Counted from the stretch's first letter, positions 17,730 through 26,981 are shown. The stretch: DNA of 64,000 nucleotides from VAZQ01 sp963817135 (GCA_963817135.1 CAWFNG010000010.1:558001-622000); one strand, 5' to 3'. Program-made: numbers and translations. Notes: generated by a model not told the origin, from the sequence alone.

Positions 17730-18749
17730 CTACTTGGCCAGCATATCGTTAGTATAAATTTCCTCCAGCTTGATTTTTCCGTTCAGGTCGAAAGCCTTGT
17801 CGAGAAATGACAACGTGCTGCGCATGCGGTCCTCGCGGAGATAGCCGAGCCCTTTGCTCGCGACGTCGGGGTCGGTAATGAGATCGTCGATCTCGCGGAT
17901 CTGCTCGGCTACGACCGCACGATCGAGCGTCGGGAACATCTTCACAGCGATGTCCGCCGCCTGATCGGGATTGGAGCGGGCGAAATCGAATCCTCGATAG
18001 GATGCGCGCAGGAAGTTGCGGACAACCTCTGGTTTTTTGGCGATGTATTCCTCGCGAGCCGCAAAGCCACTTCCGTATGCATTGAGGCCGAGATCGCTGT
18101 AGCGCACCCAATCGATCGCTACGCCTGCTGCCTTGGCCTGTTTGCGCAGCAACGGCCAGTTGCTGGCAAGCCAGCATTCCGCGAGGTCGGTCTTGCCCTC
18201 AATGAGCGAGATATCCACCACGGCCGGATCAAGCCGTACAAGTCGGATGAAATCCCGCGGCTTACCGTTCATTTCGAGCCATGCGGGAACGACGTTGTGC
18301 ACTGGCGAAGCAGAACCGCCGCCAAGCTGTAGCCCCCGCATATCGTCGAGCGATTTCTTTTGACCCTGCTTGACGACATAACAGATTCCACCTGGCCACT
18401 GAGTATTGATGGCACCGACGAGACGGGTTTTGCCGCCGTTATTGCGGTTCAACATCAGGCTGATCGGATCAACATACCCGATCTCGAACTGCCCCTGGTC
18501 GAGCTCGTTGGCGGTGCGACCGCCGCCGTAGCCGCGCACGATGCTTACATCAATGCCGGCGTCCTTAAACCAGTCGCGCTCCGCCGCCACAATCACGCCG
18601 ATGCTGCTCCCTTGCGGCAGCCAAGCCATATTGTAGGTGACCTTTTCCTGAGCGGTTGCCATGCTGGCGAGCCCAATGCTCAACGTGCAGAGGCTCAAAG
18701 TGCAAACGATTGCGCCGATCAGTTTCGAAACCTGGTTCATGACTTCCAC
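17730..18749 (-). CDS. ABC transporter substrate-binding protein (NMT1/TauA type)
   Basis: Encodes 339 residues with a signal peptide (LIGAIVCTLSLCTLSIGLASMATAQ, cleavage after TAQ). The mature protein starts KVTYNMAWLPQGSSIGVIVA and has AERDWFKDAGIDVSIVRGYG and FEIGYVDPISLM, typical of NitT/TauT binding proteins. It is the periplasmic receptor for the permease and ATPase downstream. Its gene lies 32 bases after the FAH-family hydrolase, so imported substrate and hydrolase are probably linked. The ligand is not readable from sequence. Confidence 0.9.
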   Translation of the reverse strand: MEVMNQVSKLIGAIVCTLSLCTLSIGLASMATAQEKVTYNMAWLPQGSSIGVIVAAERDWFKDAGIDVSIVRGYGGGRTANELDQGQFEIGYVDPISLMLNRNNGGKTRLVGAINTQWPGGICYVVKQGQKKSLDDMRGLQLGGGSASPVHNVVPAWLEMNGKPRDFIRLVRLDPAVVDISLIEGKTDLAECWLASNWPLLRKQAKAAGVAIDWVRYSDLGLNAYGSGFAAREEYIAKKPEVVRNFLRASYRGFDFARSNPDQAADIAVKMFPTLDRAVVAEQIREIDDLITDPDVASKGLGYLREDRMRSTLSFLDKAFDLNGKIKLEEIYTNDMLAK

Positions 18750-18781
18750 CTCGAATTGTGCGCTGCGCCTCCAGCGCGATC

Positions 18782-19711
18782 CTAGAACTTCTCCGCGACC
18801 ACGGTATTGGTCAGGGTCCCGATGCCGTCGATCGAGGCACTGACCACGTCGCCCGCCTGGAGGAATATGCCCCGTGCCATGCCGACGCCGGTGGGTGTGC
18901 CGGTCGCAATCACGTCTCCCGGCTCGAGCGTTACGATGGTCGACAGGTAGGCAACCTGCTCGCGGACGGTCCAGATCATGTTGGCCGTGCTGTCCTTCTG
19001 CATGACCTCGTCGTTGACTCTGAGCTCCATTGCGACGGCTTGCGGATCAGGAATGGCCGATGCCGGCACGATCCATGGGCCGAACGGGGCGAAAGTGTCG
19101 TGGCACTTCCCCTGAAACCAGTCGAATTTAAACGGATAATCCCCGCGCACGTTGAGGTCGCGTGCGGAAATGTCATTGAGAATTGCATAGCCGCCGACGT
19201 GTTCGAGCGCCCGCGTGACGGCGATGCGGCGGCCACCTTTGCAGATCACGGCTGCGAGCTCGATCTCCCAGTCGAGTTGCGAGGATTCAGGCGGCATCCT
19301 AATCGCATCGCCCGGCCCGATCACGGTGTTCCTCAGCTTAATGAACATGTACGGTTTGCTATCCGCCTTATTTGCAAGCACGCTTCCCATCTCTTTGGCA
19401 TGCTCGATATAGTTGGCAGCGGCACAAAAAATGCGCTCAGGGCGAAAGGGCGCGGTCAAGTTCGCCGCCCCTCCTGTAACGGTTTGGAGCTTGCCCCTCT
19501 TGGCGAACTGCGCAATCTCTTCGCAGGCCCTGGTCAGTACCGAGGCGTTGTCGTGCCATTGCGCGAGAAGAGCCGGCACGCTGTCACCCGGGAGCGTCAC
19601 ACCCGCCTTCCGAGCATCTTCCAAATCGTAGATCTGGCCGTCGATCGACAGGGCGAGCGCGGGAGATGCTTGCGCCGGTTTCTTGTAAGCCGCAATCGCG
19701 ATGTTGTTCAT
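18782..19711 (-). CDS. Fumarylacetoacetate hydrolase-family protein
   Basis: Encodes 309 residues. I use the ATG at 19711 (MNNIAIAAYKKPAQASPALA) rather than the upstream alternative at 19789. The FAH catalytic core is complete: IFCAAANYIEHAKEMG, the metal site in LDWEIELAAVICKGG, NDISARDLN and WFQGKCHDTFAPFGPWIV, and the C-terminal LEPGDVIATGTPTGVG. Such enzymes hydrolyse or decarboxylate acylpyruvates from ring-cleavage pathways using a divalent metal. It heads the SBP-permease-ATPase unit. The 248 bp upstream to 19959 hold the promoter region but no other gene that I can see. Confidence 0.93.
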   Translation of the reverse strand: MNNIAIAAYKKPAQASPALALSIDGQIYDLEDARKAGVTLPGDSVPALLAQWHDNASVLTRACEEIAQFAKRGKLQTVTGGAANLTAPFRPERIFCAAANYIEHAKEMGSVLANKADSKPYMFIKLRNTVIGPGDAIRMPPESSQLDWEIELAAVICKGGRRIAVTRALEHVGGYAILNDISARDLNVRGDYPFKFDWFQGKCHDTFAPFGPWIVPASAIPDPQAVAMELRVNDEVMQKDSTANMIWTVREQVAYLSTIVTLEPGDVIATGTPTGVGMARGIFLQAGDVVSASIDGIGTLTNTVVAEKF

Positions 19712-19959
19712 GATCCGCCTGTTCTTCCGGCCGCTCCTGGACCTTGGCCGAGACGCGTTCAATCTAGCGGCTCTGTATGCATTTCGCACAATTGTTTTTG
19801 CTCTCCTCCCCCCTTTGTGGAGGGGAGCACACCGAGTTCATCGCGCCATCGTACCCGGCATATGCGATAGCGCTGCGCTTTCAGGGGCGGTTGGCGTTCG
19901 CACGCCGTGTCCGAGCACTCGTGAATGTCCGAGCCACGCAATCGCTTCCTTTAACCGCA

Positions 19960-21879
19960 TCAGACGGCCGACGCCACGCGGTACCCGTTATAGGTCGCCT
20001 CGAGCAACCCGCGTGTCCCTGCGCTCTCTCCGATAACGAACTGCTGCACGCCAGGACACATCGGCGCCTGAAATGGCGCCGGGCGCCGAATTGTCGAAAC
20101 GATGGCATCGATCTTGAATTCGCGCGCGACGTTGCTTTGCACGACTGTTGCCGTGTCGCCTCGCGCGCCGACGAATTGCGTGCTGAAGTTCGTATGCACC
20201 CGGCACTTCTGAAGCTCGCGCGATAGCACGATCTTGGCGATCAGATTGACATCGTCATCGAAATCGTCATCCCGCTCGACCAGCAGCACCTCCTGCGCTC
20301 GCAGCGACAGCGCCCATGCGAGTTCGGCACCCGCAAGCCCGGCACCGACAACGAGCACCCGATCCGTGATGTCATGCAGACGCATGAGGGCCTCATCCGC
20401 ACCCAGAACGGGAATCGTGGCATCCCGGGTGAAGGCGTTGAATCCGTCCCAGGTCGGCCCGGCCGCGAGCACAACCACATCCGCATCAATTGTCTCGGCG
20501 CGCGCGCTCTCTCCGCAGCGGACAATGACTCCGGCGCGTTCAAGTGCCCCCTCGTAATAATCGAGCAGCCGCGGCAAGGTGTGCTTGAACGGAAGCGCCG
20601 AGGCAAGCCGGACTTGGCCGCCGATCCTCTCGTGGCGTTCCCACAAGGTGACTCGGTGCCCGCGCTCGGAGGCGGAGAGAGCTGTCTGGATTCCGGCGGG
20701 ACCACCGCCGATAACGCCGATCGTCTTGACGGATCGTGCCGACCTCACCGACTCGAATTCGCGGCCGGTCTTGGGATTGATCGCGCAATAGCCCCGCCCA
20801 CCCCCCTGCTCGCGTGCCAAGCACGTATTGCACCGAATGCACGGCAACACCTCGTTCGGTTGATTCTGCAGCAGCTTGTTCGGAAGCTCCGGATCAGCGA
20901 ACAGCGGCCGTGCAAACGATACGAAGTCCGTTTCACCGTCGGCGATCAGCCGATTGGCTTCTCCCGGGTCATGGATGGTGCCAGAGGCGATGATCGGAAC
21001 TCTCGAGGCTTGGCGGATCGGATTTGCGTATCCGGCGAAGGTCTCGCCGACGAGATACATAGGTGGGATGCGCTTCTCCATCACATGATAGGTGCCGGCC
21101 GAAACATGGATGAGGTCGAGCCCCGCCTCGACGAGCGCAGGGCCGACCTTACAATAATCGTCGATCTCCAGTCCGCCGGGCAGCAGATCGTCCCCATTGA
21201 GCCGTGCGCAGAGCAGCCGTTTCGGCCCCAGCTGCGCCCGCATCGCCGCTATCACCTCGCGCGGAAAACGCAATCGGTTCTCGAAGCTACCACCATACTC
21301 GTCCGTCCGTTTGTTGGTGGCGGGAGAAAGGAATGTGTTCACCAGATATCCATGTGCCGCATGCAGCTCCAGCAGCTGGAAGCCGGCCTGCACTGCACGT
21401 CGCGTGGCATCGGCATGGTCCTGCACGATGCGCGCGATGTCTTCATGCGTCAGCTCGATTGGCACCCTTTTTCCCGGTGCCCAGGCAATGGCCGACGGAG
21501 CCACCACCGGCGGCTCCGAGATGACGCGCTGCGCACCGCAATGTCCGAGCTGCAGGCCGGCTACGGCGCCTTCGGCACGCACGGCCTCCGCGATGTCAGT
21601 GAGCCCGGGGATCATCCGATCGTCATGTGCGCCGAGCTGCGCGTGAAATGCACGACTGCCGGAATCGTCGGTAAACGTAATCTCTACAATGATCAGGCCC
21701 GCCCCGCCGGCGGCGCGGGCCCGGTAATACTCGACATTCTGCCGCGTCGCACTACCGTCCGCATGGGCATACATGGCACACATCGGCGCCTGCACGATGC
21801 GATTGCGGAACGTGACGCTGCGGATGGTGATCGCGAGACCGAGCGCCGGAAACAGCGGCAGCGGGCGATCATCGGACAT
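19960..21879 (-). CDS. NADH:flavin oxidoreductase with Fe-S cluster (2,4-dienoyl-CoA reductase type)
   Basis: Encodes 639 residues. Residues 1 to about 350 form an Old Yellow Enzyme FMN barrel (FRNRIVQAPMCAMYAHADG, LHAAHGYLVNTFLSP, HVSAGTYHVME). The 4Fe-4S ligands are in CIRCNTC plus the Cys of GGGRGYCAINP. The C-terminal part binds FAD and NAD(P)H (TIGVIGGGPAGIQTALSASE, VLVVGAGLAGAELAWALS). This is the FadH/trimethylamine dehydrogenase architecture, which reduces activated double bonds or demethylates amines. With the ring-cleaving dioxygenases next door, it may reduce an unsaturated or aromatic intermediate; the substrate is inferred only broadly. Confidence 0.92.
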   Translation of the reverse strand: MSDDRPLPLFPALGLAITIRSVTFRNRIVQAPMCAMYAHADGSATRQNVEYYRARAAGGAGLIIVEITFTDDSGSRAFHAQLGAHDDRMIPGLTDIAEAVRAEGAVAGLQLGHCGAQRVISEPPVVAPSAIAWAPGKRVPIELTHEDIARIVQDHADATRRAVQAGFQLLELHAAHGYLVNTFLSPATNKRTDEYGGSFENRLRFPREVIAAMRAQLGPKRLLCARLNGDDLLPGGLEIDDYCKVGPALVEAGLDLIHVSAGTYHVMEKRIPPMYLVGETFAGYANPIRQASRVPIIASGTIHDPGEANRLIADGETDFVSFARPLFADPELPNKLLQNQPNEVLPCIRCNTCLAREQGGGRGYCAINPKTGREFESVRSARSVKTIGVIGGGPAGIQTALSASERGHRVTLWERHERIGGQVRLASALPFKHTLPRLLDYYEGALERAGVIVRCGESARAETIDADVVVLAAGPTWDGFNAFTRDATIPVLGADEALMRLHDITDRVLVVGAGLAGAELAWALSLRAQEVLLVERDDDFDDDVNLIAKIVLSRELQKCRVHTNFSTQFVGARGDTATVVQSNVAREFKIDAIVSTIRRPAPFQAPMCPGVQQFVIGESAGTRGLLEATYNGYRVASAV

Positions 21880-21925
21880 TAAAATAGCATCCCACTAGAT
21901 CGGCAAGTCAGCACCCTTCCCGGAC

Positions 21926-22804
21926 TCACATGAACCCCGGGGGCGGCGGCGGACCCCAAATCATCGAGTTCTCTCCCTCCCAAACTTTCGGCCGCTGCGG
22001 CTTGTCGCGGTGCCATGGACGGGGCTCGAAATATCCAAGCTCCTCGTCCTTCATTTGATCGAGCTCGATATAGAACTCGACGAGCTGGTCATCGTGGTTG
22101 CGATGAAAGACGGCGACGTTGTGACCCGGACCGAATCGCAACGGACCCCAAACAAGAGGGATTCCTCGCTGCGCCAACAAGTCGCATGCATTGGCAATAT
22201 GCGAGCAATCCTTCAATTCGAAGGCAATGTGATGCATGCGAATTGGATCGCCCCTGAGGAAGTTCACTGAATGGTGGTCCGGACCGCAGCGCATGAAGAC
22301 AAAGAAGTCGTCGATCCAGTCGGAGACTCGAAACCCGAGGAAGCGCTCATAAAACGTTGCAACGGACTTCGGATCGGGAGCAAAGAAAGCGACGTGCCCG
22401 AGCTTCAGCGGTCCGACGCCGGCGACCTGTTGGTCGTTGCCGATATGACGCCATTCGGAAAAGAGCTCGATAATCGTTCCATTTGGATCCTGAAACGACA
22501 GCAGCTTAGGAATCCCAGGAGCGCTTTCGCGCCGTTCTTCGCTCTCGATTCCCTCGCTGGAAAGCTGCCGGCGCATCGCCGCGATATCCGCACTCGGTGC
22601 GACCTGGAAGGCCAGCCTCAGGCACCGCGCTTTCTGTCCCTGCTCCAGCGCAATAACCAGCTGTCCAATTTTGCTCGCCAAAAACGCGCACCCTCTCTCG
22701 CTTGCGGCCAGCATCAGCCCGTTCACTTGCGTGTAGTACGCAATCGCCTTTTCCAGGTCTGGCGTCTCGAATGTTGCATGTCCGATTCTTCTTACCTTGA
22801 TCAT
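21926..22804 (-). CDS. Two-domain VOC extradiol dioxygenase-like protein
   Basis: Encodes 292 residues with two vicinal-oxygen-chelate modules. The first (RIGHATFETPDLEKAIAYYT) lacks an obvious metal set. The second has LGHVAFFAPD, the His of HSVNFLRGDPIRMHHIAFEL and the Glu of DQLVEFYIEL, giving the His-His-Glu iron triad of type I extradiol dioxygenases such as catechol 2,3-dioxygenase. It probably cleaves a dihydroxylated ring or is a related lyase. It lies 15 bases downstream of the smaller VOC gene and 46 bases upstream of the flavin oxidoreductase, in one operon. Confidence 0.88.
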   Translation of the reverse strand: MIKVRRIGHATFETPDLEKAIAYYTQVNGLMLAASERGCAFLASKIGQLVIALEQGQKARCLRLAFQVAPSADIAAMRRQLSSEGIESEERRESAPGIPKLLSFQDPNGTIIELFSEWRHIGNDQQVAGVGPLKLGHVAFFAPDPKSVATFYERFLGFRVSDWIDDFFVFMRCGPDHHSVNFLRGDPIRMHHIAFELKDCSHIANACDLLAQRGIPLVWGPLRFGPGHNVAVFHRNHDDQLVEFYIELDQMKDEELGYFEPRPWHRDKPQRPKVWEGENSMIWGPPPPPGFM

Positions 22805-22819
22805 CTCGCACCTTCGCGG

Positions 22820-23233
22820 CTAACCGGTCGCGCCCAGCCAGCCCTTTTTTGAGATATCAAAGATGATTCCGTCCGGGTCCTTGAACTTTCGTTCAAAATT
22901 CTCCTTTTCTTGATCGTTCCCAAGATCGAAAAAGAAAGTGCCGCCGGCGCTCTCAATTCGTCTCTGAGTTTCCGCAATGTCATCGACTTGAAAGCCGAAA
23001 TGATGCGGGCCAACGTAGTTCTTTGCATCTTGCAGCCCGGATCCGCGGCTTCCGAAATAATTTAGCAGCGCCAAATTTATGACCCCGTCACTGAGATAAA
23101 CTGCTGCGGCGAAGTCGAGCTTTTCCTGGCCCACGCGTTTCAAACCGAAAACGTCTTCGTAGAATTTGGCCGATTTCTCCAGGTCGCGCACGACAACAGC
23201 GAAATGACGCAAACGAATCATGTTTCTCTCCAT
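22820..23233 (-). CDS. Single-domain VOC (glyoxalase-like) protein
   Basis: Encodes 137 residues starting MIRLRHFAVVVRDLEKSAKFYEDVF from the internal ATG pair (MERNMIRLRH). The strands carry LRHFAVVV, VGPHHFGFQVDD and FKDPDGIIFDIS, so the usual His-His-Glu metal set reads His-His-Asp here if aligned this way. It could be a glyoxalase, an epimerase or a small ring-cleaving enzyme. It is the promoter-proximal gene of the minus-strand catabolic unit, divergent from the cupin dioxygenase. Confidence 0.85.
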   Translation of the reverse strand: MERNMIRLRHFAVVVRDLEKSAKFYEDVFGLKRVGQEKLDFAAAVYLSDGVINLALLNYFGSRGSGLQDAKNYVGPHHFGFQVDDIAETQRRIESAGGTFFFDLGNDQEKENFERKFKDPDGIIFDISKKGWLGATG

Positions 23234-23287
23234 TCTTAGTCACACCGCGATGCCTAGCCATTCGCGCATGTGAAATGGCTTTGTCGC

Positions 23288-23336
23288 ATGAGAATACAAA
23301 TTTGCCGATGAGAATACAAAATCACAATTCGTATAC
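23288..23336. promoter_or_regulatory. Repeated operator-like motif in the divergent catabolic promoter
   Basis: A 13-bp direct repeat atgagaatacaaa occurs at 23288-23300 and 23308-23320, 20 bases apart, followed by a gtatac core at 23331-23336. Read on the minus strand the repeats give TTTGTATTC, which resembles half-sites of GntR-family TTGTATACAA operators. The position between the two divergent catabolic units suits a shared regulator, but no regulator gene is adjacent. The rest of the 394-bp gap holds no gene that I can support. Confidence 0.45.
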
Positions 23337-23627
23337 ACTGTTGTGGCGAAAAGTCATTTCGGGTACCATCATGACGGGGTCTGCGGTTAAGGATGAGTAG
23401 GACGTCACAATTATCTGTTGCTAGCCGCTGGTCAGGTAGCCACAGCCTAGGGATCTGAAGCGCCAGAGCCAAGCAGACGCGGTGATCAGCTACAGCATAG
23501 CCGGCAAGAAGTTGATGAACCTCATCGGCGTTAAGAAACCCGTTCCTTCGAACAATTCCATGACGGCATCGTGCCACCTTCCCCTCGCCTGCAGGGATGC
23601 GTCATGACAACCGCTGAAGGAGTTACC

Positions 23628-24710
23628 ATGAAACTGGCTATGAAAAATGATCTTGACGATTTCTTTCGCGATATTGAGCGGGCCCACTTGGATACCCCAG
23701 GATCGGCTGGTCGACCGGTGGTGAGACCGAAAGAAGAGTTAGCAATTCCCCATATTTGGAAGAACGAAGAGGTCCAGAGGTTATTGAAGTCGAGCGAACA
23801 TGTAGCGCTGGACGAACGGCGCATGCTGCGATTCGTCAATCCAGGCACTCCGAAATGGAAATACGTAACACCCACGCTTTCCGTGTCGATCCAGCAGATT
23901 CTGCCAAATGAGTTTGCCGTCCCACACCGGCACACTGCGAATGCGATCCGTTTTTTTCTGAGCGGCAATTCGTACACGACTGTCGAAGAGGATAAATGCG
24001 AGATGCAGCGGGGCGATCTGATCGTTACGCCCGGCTGGGAATGGCATGATTATGGCAACGAAAGCACGGAACCAGGCGTCTGGATCGACGCGCTGGATCT
24101 TCCTATGATCCAATACTTAAATTCCTGCGGATATCTGAAGTCAATCGACGAGGAAGTGGGATACGAGGTCTCGAAGCAAAAGCGGCTTAAAGTTCGCGCT
24201 TCTGGAATCACGGAACAGCGATACAGCGCGGTTGGCTTACGACCAATGACGGAAACGAGTGGAGCCTCAAAGCGCGCCGGTCTCATCCATTATCGCTGGG
24301 CCAATACGCTGGCAGCCCTGCGTCGCCTTGCCGCTTCTGGAGAATCGAATCCCTTCGATGACGTGATGATGGAGTATGTCGATCCTGCAACCGCCAAATC
24401 GGTGTATCCGACGATGGCTTGCTGCATTCAGATGGTCAGGCCAAGTATCAAGACACTAGCGCATCGACAAGCAAGCTCCTCCGTGTACTACGTCTTAGAA
24501 GGGTCCGGCCGAAGTGTTGTTGGTGGCCGTGTCTTTGACTGGAGCTCCGGAGACTTCTTTGTCGTGCCGTCCTATTTCTGGCACGAGCACAGCAATGTCG
24601 GCAAAGAACCGGCGATCCTGTTCTCAGTTCAAGATTTTCCCCTAATGAAGAATCTTGGAATCTATCGGGAAGAGAAGCATCCGGAGGATCATCAGAAGGT
24701 GGTCAACTGA
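23628..24710 (+). CDS. Gentisate 1,2-dioxygenase-like bicupin
   Basis: Encodes 360 residues from the ATG at 23628, which has a strong AAGGAG site 5 bases upstream; earlier in-frame starts at 23571 and 23604 lack one. The first cupin has VPHRHTANAIRFFLSGNSY and the later TPGWEWHDYGNE, giving the His-x-His...His iron site of gentisate and salicylate 1,2-dioxygenases. The second cupin (LAHRQASSSVYYVLEGSG, FFVVPSYFWHEHSN) completes the bicupin. The reaction is oxidative cleavage of a mono- or dihydroxylated aromatic ring using Fe(II) and O2. It heads the plus-strand unit with RidA, ABC genes and a hydrolase. Confidence 0.9.
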   Translation: MKLAMKNDLDDFFRDIERAHLDTPGSAGRPVVRPKEELAIPHIWKNEEVQRLLKSSEHVALDERRMLRFVNPGTPKWKYVTPTLSVSIQQILPNEFAVPHRHTANAIRFFLSGNSYTTVEEDKCEMQRGDLIVTPGWEWHDYGNESTEPGVWIDALDLPMIQYLNSCGYLKSIDEEVGYEVSKQKRLKVRASGITEQRYSAVGLRPMTETSGASKRAGLIHYRWANTLAALRRLAASGESNPFDDVMMEYVDPATAKSVYPTMACCIQMVRPSIKTLAHRQASSSVYYVLEGSGRSVVGGRVFDWSSGDFFVVPSYFWHEHSNVGKEPAILFSVQDFPLMKNLGIYREEKHPEDHQKVVN

Positions 24711-24920
24711 AAACCTTCTGCAGCCGAGGTGAGAGCTGACGAGCTTATCGAGGACAAACGCGCTCTGATTGATCTTGCCGAGAAAGATCCTCACCGGCGC
24801 ACTCGATGTTGAGTTTAATTGAGCCTGGCGCTGAAGGCATCGTGAAAGCTATCTGCAAAACGGCTTCCGATTGGCACGCTCTGAAATCAAATTTCGTGAA
24901 ATCTCGGAAGGGTCAGTGAA

Positions 24921-25328
24921 ATGCCGGAGATCAACATCTACAATGTTGAAGCGCTTGGCGCCCCGCTCGGCCAATATCGCCATATCACCCGTGTGAAATC
25001 ATCGGAATTGCTGTTCATTGCTGGAATGCTGTCTTCGGACAGGAACGGCGAAGTAGTTGGGGAGGGGGATTTCGACGCGCAATGCCGCCAGGTTTTCAGC
25101 AATCTGGAGGTAGCGCTCAAGTCGGCTGGAGCAAGGTGGAGTAACATAGTGCAATTCACCACCTATCTCGTCCACTCTCAGTCGATCCCTTTGTTCATGA
25201 AGTACCGGCTGCGCGAATTTCCCAGGATGTTTCCCGACGGAAAATATCCGCCCAACACGCTGTTGATGGTCGACCAACTCGTGAACGAAAAATTTCTTAT
25301 TGAAGTGCAAGCGATTGCGGCCATTTAG
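24921..25328 (+). CDS. RidA/YjgF-family enamine/imine deaminase
   Basis: Encodes 135 residues: MPEINIYNVEALGAPLGQYR opens the fold and LLFIAGMLSSDRNGEVVGEG is the family strand-turn region. NIVQFTTYLVH and PPNTLLMVDQLVNEKFLIEV match the C-terminal motifs, although the usual RxxV arginine region reads PPNTLLMV, so the conserved arginine is not evident. RidA-like proteins hydrolyse reactive enamines or imines; catabolic relatives act in aminophenol or pyrimidine breakdown. Its place between a ring-cleaving dioxygenase and an importer suggests a nitrogen-containing aromatic substrate. The 210 bp upstream hold no clear gene. Confidence 0.88.
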   Translation: MPEINIYNVEALGAPLGQYRHITRVKSSELLFIAGMLSSDRNGEVVGEGDFDAQCRQVFSNLEVALKSAGARWSNIVQFTTYLVHSQSIPLFMKYRLREFPRMFPDGKYPPNTLLMVDQLVNEKFLIEVQAIAAI

Positions 25329-25368
25329 ATAAACGACGCGTCCTAGGGCCACCGGTGACCACTTGCCC

Positions 25369-26196
25369 ATGAAATATGAGGATTCGATCCAGCTAAATCC
25401 GGTCACGCCAGTTGGTGGGGCCGGCTTCGCTTTTATTCAAGTCGAAAAGCTGTGCAAGGTATTCGCCACGACCGACGGCGTACCCATAATCGCGGTTGAG
25501 AATGTCGATTTTCAAGTCGGCACCGCCGAGTTTGTGTCGCTTCTTGGTCCGAGCGGTTGCGGAAAAAGTACCCTGCTGTCGCTCATCGCGGGATTGATCC
25601 TGCCATCTAGCGGCAACGTCGTCATCGACGGTGCTGTGGTGAACCGCCCTTACACGAACATCGGCATCGTTTTTCAGAGCGACTTGTTGCTCGACTGGCG
25701 CACGGTTCTTGGCAATGTTCTAGTGCAGTTCGAAATGCGCGGCCAGGACCCTCGTCGTCACGAAGCGCGTGCGCGCGAGCTTCTTGCTTCGGTCGGTCTA
25801 GCAGGATTCGAATCAAAATATCCGTGGGAGCTTTCTGGCGGGATGCGTCAGCGTGTTTCAATCTGTCGTGCACTGATCCATGATCCATCTCTGCTCTTGA
25901 TGGACGAACCCTTCGGCGCGCTGGATGCGTTGACGCGTGAACAGCTCCAGGTCGATTTGCAACGCATTTGGCAGAAATCGCAGAAGACTGTCGTGTTCGT
26001 CACTCACAGCATTAGCGAGGCTGTGTTCCTTTCCGACCGCGTGGTAGTGATGACTCCGCGCCCAGGGCGCATTCAACAAATTCTTCGCATCGATTTAAAA
26101 CGACCGCGTGTCATTGAAATGCGTGAATCCGATGAATTTGCCGCCAACCTAAGACACATCAACGCCCTTTTCCGAGAGATGGGAGTGGTCCACTGA
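25369..26196 (+). CDS. ABC transporter ATP-binding protein (NitT/TauT type)
   Basis: Encodes 275 residues from the ATG at 25369; a TTG two codons earlier is less likely. Walker A is GPSGCGKSTLLSLIAG, the Q-loop IVFQSDLLLDWRTV, the signature LSGGMRQRVSICRAL, Walker B LLLMDEPFGALDAL and H-loop VTHSISEAVFLSDRV. It powers the adjacent permease, whose coding region begins at or just before its stop. It is not a near copy of the ATPase at 16.1 kb, so the cluster has two distinct importers of the same class. Confidence 0.93.
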   Translation: MKYEDSIQLNPVTPVGGAGFAFIQVEKLCKVFATTDGVPIIAVENVDFQVGTAEFVSLLGPSGCGKSTLLSLIAGLILPSSGNVVIDGAVVNRPYTNIGIVFQSDLLLDWRTVLGNVLVQFEMRGQDPRRHEARARELLASVGLAGFESKYPWELSGGMRQRVSICRALIHDPSLLLMDEPFGALDALTREQLQVDLQRIWQKSQKTVVFVTHSISEAVFLSDRVVVMTPRPGRIQQILRIDLKRPRVIEMRESDEFAANLRHINALFREMGVVH

Positions 26197-26963
26197 GCGA
26201 ACGGCTAAAGAGCTTTGCTTGGTTTTCAAGCTCGTTCCTTCTGATCTTTGTTGCTTGGGACGTCGCGGTGCGGGTGTTCAACACTCCTGCGTACCTGCTG
26301 CCGCCTCCACTCGCGGTATTTGCCTCGATAGCGGAGCACTGGCGCACACTTGGCGTGCACGCCTTATGGACTACCGGGGCAATCCTCGCTGGATTCCTCT
26401 TGGCTGCCCTGGTCGCCATACCGCTTGCCATGTTGATTGTCGTCTCGCGCACCCTAGGCCATTTGCTTTATCCGCCCATGGTGACAACGCAAGCGATTCC
26501 AAAGATTGCCCTCGCGCCGCTCTTCATTGTCTGGTTCGGCTTCGGAATGATTCCGAAGGTGGCAGTTGCCTTTCTCATAGCATTCTTCCCGATCGTAATC
26601 GATACCATCGTTGGATTACGTAGCATCGATCCTGGCGTGCTACAGTTGGCCCGTTCCATGGGTGCACCCCCATATCGCGTGTTCTTGAAACTACAACTCC
26701 CCAACGCACTGCCGATGATTTTTAGTGGTTTGAAGGTGGCTTCGACGCTCGCCGTGGTTGGTGCCCTAACCGGTGAATTCGTAGGATCCGACAAAGGCCT
26801 AGGTTACGTTCTGCTGCAGGCGTCTGGAAATCTGAATACGGCACTGCTCTTCGGTACGTTGGTAATTCTTTCGCTGGTGGCGCTCGCGTTTTTTTATCTC
26901 GTGGAGCTATGCGAGCGTGTCTTGATCCCGTGGCACGTCTCGCAACGTGCGCATCAATCATGA
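26193..26963 (+). CDS. ABC transporter permease (NitT/TauT type), probable CTG start
   Basis: The EAA loop VLQLARSMGAPPYRVFLKLQLP and GEFVGSDKGLGYVLL identify a SsuC-type permease with about six membrane segments. The first ATG/GTG/TTG in frame is a GTG at 26268, which would remove the first helix (LKSFAWFSSFLLIFVAWDVA). Reading from the CTG at 26193 gives 256 residues, the family's usual length, and creates a 4-base overlap with the ATPase stop (CTGA). I therefore annotate a CTG start, translationally coupled to the upstream gene, while noting that GTG 26268 is the conventional alternative. Confidence 0.82.
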   Translation: MSERLKSFAWFSSSFLLIFVAWDVAVRVFNTPAYLLPPPLAVFASIAEHWRTLGVHALWTTGAILAGFLLAALVAIPLAMLIVVSRTLGHLLYPPMVTTQAIPKIALAPLFIVWFGFGMIPKVAVAFLIAFFPIVIDTIVGLRSIDPGVLQLARSMGAPPYRVFLKLQLPNALPMIFSGLKVASTLAVVGALTGEFVGSDKGLGYVLLQASGNLNTALLFGTLVILSLVALAFFYLVELCERVLIPWHVSQRAHQS

Positions 26964-26981
26964 CTGACAGGGAGTACCGCA

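Noticed and set aside
20374..21882. 502-residue plus-strand frame opposite the flavin oxidoreductase
   Set aside because: Antisense shadow of a gene with complete FMN, Fe-S and FAD motifs.
24711..24920. Possible short gene between the cupin and RidA
   Set aside because: A stretch reading ADELIEDKRALIDLAEKD is suggestive but has no start and meets stops at once; too little to name.
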